From positions 1 to 8,047 of the forward strand of contig USGN01000050.1 in assembly GCA_900554255.1 (NCBI GenBank): a stretch of 8,047 nucleotides of DNA. Direction: 5' to 3'. Position 1 is the stretch's first letter; each line of letters opens with the position of its first letter. The notes beneath the pieces were generated by a model that worked only from the letters and a program-made list of their open reading frames with translations, ran no database searches and was not told the origin of the DNA. Below, piece after piece: positions 5,980-8,047 of the stretch. Both the position numbers and the translations under genes were made by a program. Source of the DNA: an uncultured Collinsella sp. GTDB lineage: Bacteria > Actinomycetota > Coriobacteriia > Coriobacteriales > Coriobacteriaceae.

Positions 5980-6027
5980 GCCCAGATAAAACCTGCCAAA
6001 ATAAACCTGTCCCTTTTTGGCAGGTTA
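5977..6027 (+). repeat. Hairpin repeat element A, copy 3
   Basis: Arms 5990-6001 and 6015-6026, loop 6002-6014, and tail TTTGCCCAGATA at 5977-5988. It is identical to copy 1 over 47 bases (5981-6027); outside that it differs by G for C at 5980. On the minus strand bases 6025-6027 are the TAA stop of the gntR gene, the same relation as copy 1 to larE. Confidence 0.9.
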
Positions 6028-6756
6028 GCGGAGCTTGCTGGTCTCGAAGTACTCGGGGAACTGGTCCAGAACCTCGGTCTGGTTGCGGAACATCATATGC
6101 AGGTGCTTGCTGACCAAAAAGCTCGCTTCGATGGGGTCGCGACCGGCGATAGCGCGGCGAATCTGCTTGTGCTCGTTCACGATGTCCTGATTGTCGAGAA
6201 CCTGCGTGGCGGCGCGCAGCCAGCGGAAGCGCTCCAGGTCGGCATTGGTCTCTTCGAGCCACGACCACACGGTGCTGCGGCACGCGATGCTAAAGATCAT
6301 GCGGTGCATGAGGTTGTCGCTTAAAAAGAAGCCGATGCGATCCTCCTCGGCCATGGTCTTTTCCTGCAGCGCGATGGCTCGGTCGAGCTGCTCGATGCCT
6401 GCAGAGGTGGCACGGGCGCAGCACTCCACAATCACCTGCTTTTCCAGATGCTCGCGGATGTAACAGGCACTCTCGGCAAGGGTGAGGTTGATGGGCGAGA
6501 CGTAGGTGCCGCTCTGGGGCACGGTGCGCACCAGGCCTTCCTGCGCCAAGCGAACCAAAGCCTCGCGCACGGGCGTGCGACCCATGTCCAGGTCATCGCA
6601 AAGCTGCTTGACGCCCAGCTTTTCGCCCGGCTTGTAGTCCAGGTAGACGATTTTGCGTCGAATGGTGTGGTAGGACTGATCCTGTAGGCTCGTTTCCTGC
6701 TCGCCGACGTGCATCGATTCTTCCATAGCGCCTCGCAACTGTTCTATCAAACTCAT
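6025..6756 (-). CDS. GntR-family transcriptional regulator, FCD (FadR C-terminal) subfamily
   Basis: 243 residues from the longest start. The winged helix-turn-helix at about 28-88 includes KLGVKQLCDDLDMGRTPVRE and the wing VPQSGTYV. The all-helical FCD ligand domain runs from about 95 to 235. The usual metal-site residues are present: D147 and H151 (SDNLMHRMIF), H196 (NEHKQI) and H218 (SKHLHMM). FCD regulators bind small carboxylates or related metabolites and usually repress the adjacent gene; here that is the divergent YeiH-type transporter, so it probably controls that and itself. The start is uncertain. The ATG ending at 6756 has no ribosome binding site and a -10-like CATAAT (6775-6770) only about 13 bases above it, so it would be nearly leaderless. 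The internal ATG ending at 6726 has GAGG upstream and gives 233 residues; the one ending at 6714 is also possible. All keep the full HTH. The stop codon overlaps hairpin repeat copy 3. Confidence 0.9.
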   Translation of the reverse strand: MSLIEQLRGAMEESMHVGEQETSLQDQSYHTIRRKIVYLDYKPGEKLGVKQLCDDLDMGRTPVREALVRLAQEGLVRTVPQSGTYVSPINLTLAESACYIREHLEKQVIVECCARATSAGIEQLDRAIALQEKTMAEEDRIGFFLSDNLMHRMIFSIACRSTVWSWLEETNADLERFRWLRAATQVLDNQDIVNEHKQIRRAIAGRDPIEASFLVSKHLHMMFRNQTEVLDQFPEYFETSKLR

Positions 6757-6769
6757 ATGTCAGTTGTTA

Positions 6770-6834
6770 ATTATGCCGCGAATCAGCTCTCCGCGGTGGG
6801 TAATTCGGCTGTTGCCTGAGAACTAGCGCGGCAT
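6770..6834. promoter_or_regulatory. Candidate gntR promoter and paired operator half-sites
   Basis: -10-like CATAAT on the minus strand (6775-6770). ATGCCGCG (6773-6780) and its exact reverse complement CGCGGCAT (6827-6834) are 54 bp apart centre to centre, about five helical turns. The left site overlaps the -10. A CCGCGG palindrome lies between them at 6791-6796. Regulator binding is inferred. Confidence 0.35.
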
Positions 6835-6844
6835 CTTAGTCTGT

Positions 6845-6894
6845 GTTTGCGCAAGGCTGTGCTCAATGTTGCCGTATCATAAGCCGTCGCAAAC
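6845..6894 (+). promoter_or_regulatory. Candidate yeiH promoter flanked by inverted repeats
   Basis: -10-like TATCAT (6875-6880) has no clear -35. It is bracketed by GTTTGCG (6845-6851) and its exact reverse complement CGCAAAC (6888-6894). The left unit also contains the palindrome TTGCGCAA (6847-6854). The arrangement suits a repressor site pair around the promoter, but this is symmetry evidence only. Confidence 0.35.
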
Positions 6895-6919
6895 GTGAAA
6901 TAGAAAGAAGGAATCCCAT

Positions 6920-7954
6920 ATGCAACTGGCGAATATCGTACGCGAACGCTGGAAGGGCGTCTTGTTCTGCCTGATCATCGCCATTCCCGCGACGTTGCTC
7001 GGCAAACAGGTTGAGGTGGTCGGCGGTCCGGTATTCGCCATCCTCTTTGGCATGGTCCTGGCGCTCGTCTTTCCCAAGAATCGTCGCGAACAGCTCGCCG
7101 CCGGCGTCACCTATACGTCCAAAAAAGTCTTGCAGTACGCGGTTATCCTGCTTGGCTTTGGCATGAACCTCTCCCAGATTCTGTCCAAGGGCGCCCAGTC
7201 GCTGCCGATTATCGTGGCGACAATCTCGACCTCGCTTGTCATCGCCTTCGTGCTCTGCCGCGTTATGAACGTGCCGGGCAAGATCGCGACGCTTGTGGGT
7301 GTGGGTTCGTCGATTTGCGGCGGTTCTGCCATCGCTGCGACCGCACCCGTCATCGATGCCGACGATCGCGAGATTGCCCAGGCTATTTCGGTCATCTTCC
7401 TGTTTAACGTTATCGCGGCGCTCGTGTTTCCGACGCTCGGCGGCATGCTCGGGCTGACCAACGAGGGCTTTGGCCTGTTTGCCGGTACCGCCATCAACGA
7501 CACCTCGTCCGTAACGGCTGCGGCGAGCGCCTGGGACAGCATGCACCCCGGCGCCAATGTGCTCGAGAGCGCCACAGTGGTCAAGCTCACCAGGACGCTG
7601 GCCATTATTCCCATCACGTTGGTTCTCGCATGCTGGCAGATGCATCTGGCGCGCAAGGCCGGCGGTGACGCCAAAAGCACGTTCTCGCTTAAACGCGCGT
7701 TTCCCATGTTCGTGCTGTTCTTTGTGCTGGCGAGCGTGATCACCACGGTGCTTCAGCTTCCCGCGTCCTTTACGGCGCCCATCAAGGAGCTGTCGAAATT
7801 CTTTATTGTGATGGCCATGGCGGCTATTGGCTTTAATACCGATATCGTCGAGCTGGTCAAAAAGGGCGGCAAGCCCATCGCATTGGGCTTTTGCTGCTGG
7901 ATTGGCATTGCGTGCATGAGTTTGGGAATGCAGCACGTGCTGGGAATCTGGTAG
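6920..7954 (+). CDS. YeiH-family (UPF0324, putative sulfate exporter) integral membrane protein
   Basis: 344 residues, the usual length for this family (about 330-350). Hydrophobic segments lie near 12-32, 36-52, 70-90, 94-114, 150-172, 222-240, 251-270, 284-302 and 318-340, so about nine or ten membrane spans. The family signature is the glycine/serine-rich re-entrant-like stretch at 127-145 (GVGSSICGGSAIAATAPVI), followed by the DDREIAQA loop (147-155). AGTAINDTSSV (188-198) and IGFNTDIVELVKKGGKP (303-319) are also typical. Function is not established for most members; they are called putative sulfate or sulfonate exporters. Start at ATG 6920 with AGAAGGA seven bases upstream. It is divergent from the FCD GntR gene with 163 bp between, which suggests control by that regulator and export or uptake of a small anion tied to its ligand. 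No cys or tau genes are nearby to confirm a sulfur role. Confidence 0.88.
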   Translation: MQLANIVRERWKGVLFCLIIAIPATLLGKQVEVVGGPVFAILFGMVLALVFPKNRREQLAAGVTYTSKKVLQYAVILLGFGMNLSQILSKGAQSLPIIVATISTSLVIAFVLCRVMNVPGKIATLVGVGSSICGGSAIAATAPVIDADDREIAQAISVIFLFNVIAALVFPTLGGMLGLTNEGFGLFAGTAINDTSSVTAAASAWDSMHPGANVLESATVVKLTRTLAIIPITLVLACWQMHLARKAGGDAKSTFSLKRAFPMFVLFFVLASVITTVLQLPASFTAPIKELSKFFIVMAMAAIGFNTDIVELVKKGGKPIALGFCCWIGIACMSLGMQHVLGIW

Positions 7955-8047
7955 AGAAGTAGCTTGTTTGCGTGCTGGTTGCTGGTGAGCGCATTCTCAC
8001 GGTGGAGCGATAGGAGCTCTTGCGGGTATGGCTTGTCCGCAGGTTGA
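7955..8047 (+). other. Downstream intergenic stretch with a possible next gene start
   Basis: Only a weak hairpin GTGAG/CTCAC (7985-8000) and no clear terminator. AGGAG (8012-8016) is followed 11 bases later by ATG 8028, whose frame stays open for the last few codons. This could begin a next plus-strand gene, but too little is visible to call it. Confidence 0.15.

Noticed and set aside
786..6027. CRISPR array or attachment-site pair
   Set aside because: The copies are kilobases apart, one is inverted, there are no spacers and no cas or integrase genes. The units are palindromic and fit dispersed hairpin repeats better.
6863..7936. 357-residue minus-strand open frame opposite the YeiH-type gene
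   Set aside because: Arg/His/Gln-rich antisense frame of a strongly supported membrane protein gene.

Overview
The window is GC-rich, with dense short operons, strong AAGGA-type ribosome binding sites and proteins of Gram-positive, actinobacterial character. I read it as chromosomal DNA of a gut member of the Coriobacteriia, most probably Collinsella or a close relative. That placement rests on recognition of protein style and gene set, not on a search. I see no phage, plasmid, IS transposase, CRISPR array, rRNA or tRNA.

Layout, left to right: (1) the 3' end of a plus-strand gene for a COG2865-type ATP-binding/winged-helix regulator, cut by the window edge (1-714). (2) A convergent minus-strand larE-like sulfur transferase gene (834-1712). 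(3) A divergent plus-strand HAD phosphatase/phosphomutase gene (1880-2530) ending in a bidirectional terminator. (4) A minus-strand LacI-family regulator (2644-3753). (5) A 311-bp divergent intergenic region with two tandem hairpin repeats, a palindromic operator and the glmS promoter. (6) glmS (4065-5912) with a strong terminator. (7) A convergent minus-strand FCD-type GntR regulator (6025-6756). (8) A divergent YeiH-family membrane transporter (6920-7954), followed by 93 bp with little in it.

The genes do not form one pathway. Two local units stand out: glmS, which makes glucosamine-6-phosphate for the cell wall and has a palindrome over its predicted promoter; and the divergent gntR/yeiH pair, a typical regulator-plus-transporter arrangement with two sets of inverted repeats between the genes.

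The most unusual content is non-coding. A roughly 50-bp element (12-bp perfect arms, 13-base loop, conserved TATCTGGGSAAA tail) occurs three times. Two copies lie between convergent genes and supply two of the three bases of the neighbouring gene's TAA stop codon. The third lies in the lacI/glmS intergenic region beside a second hairpin with different arms but almost the same core (GGGRCAGGT). This looks like a dispersed REP-like family with interchangeable arms around a constant core, a candidate for an uncharacterised non-autonomous element or a reused terminator module.
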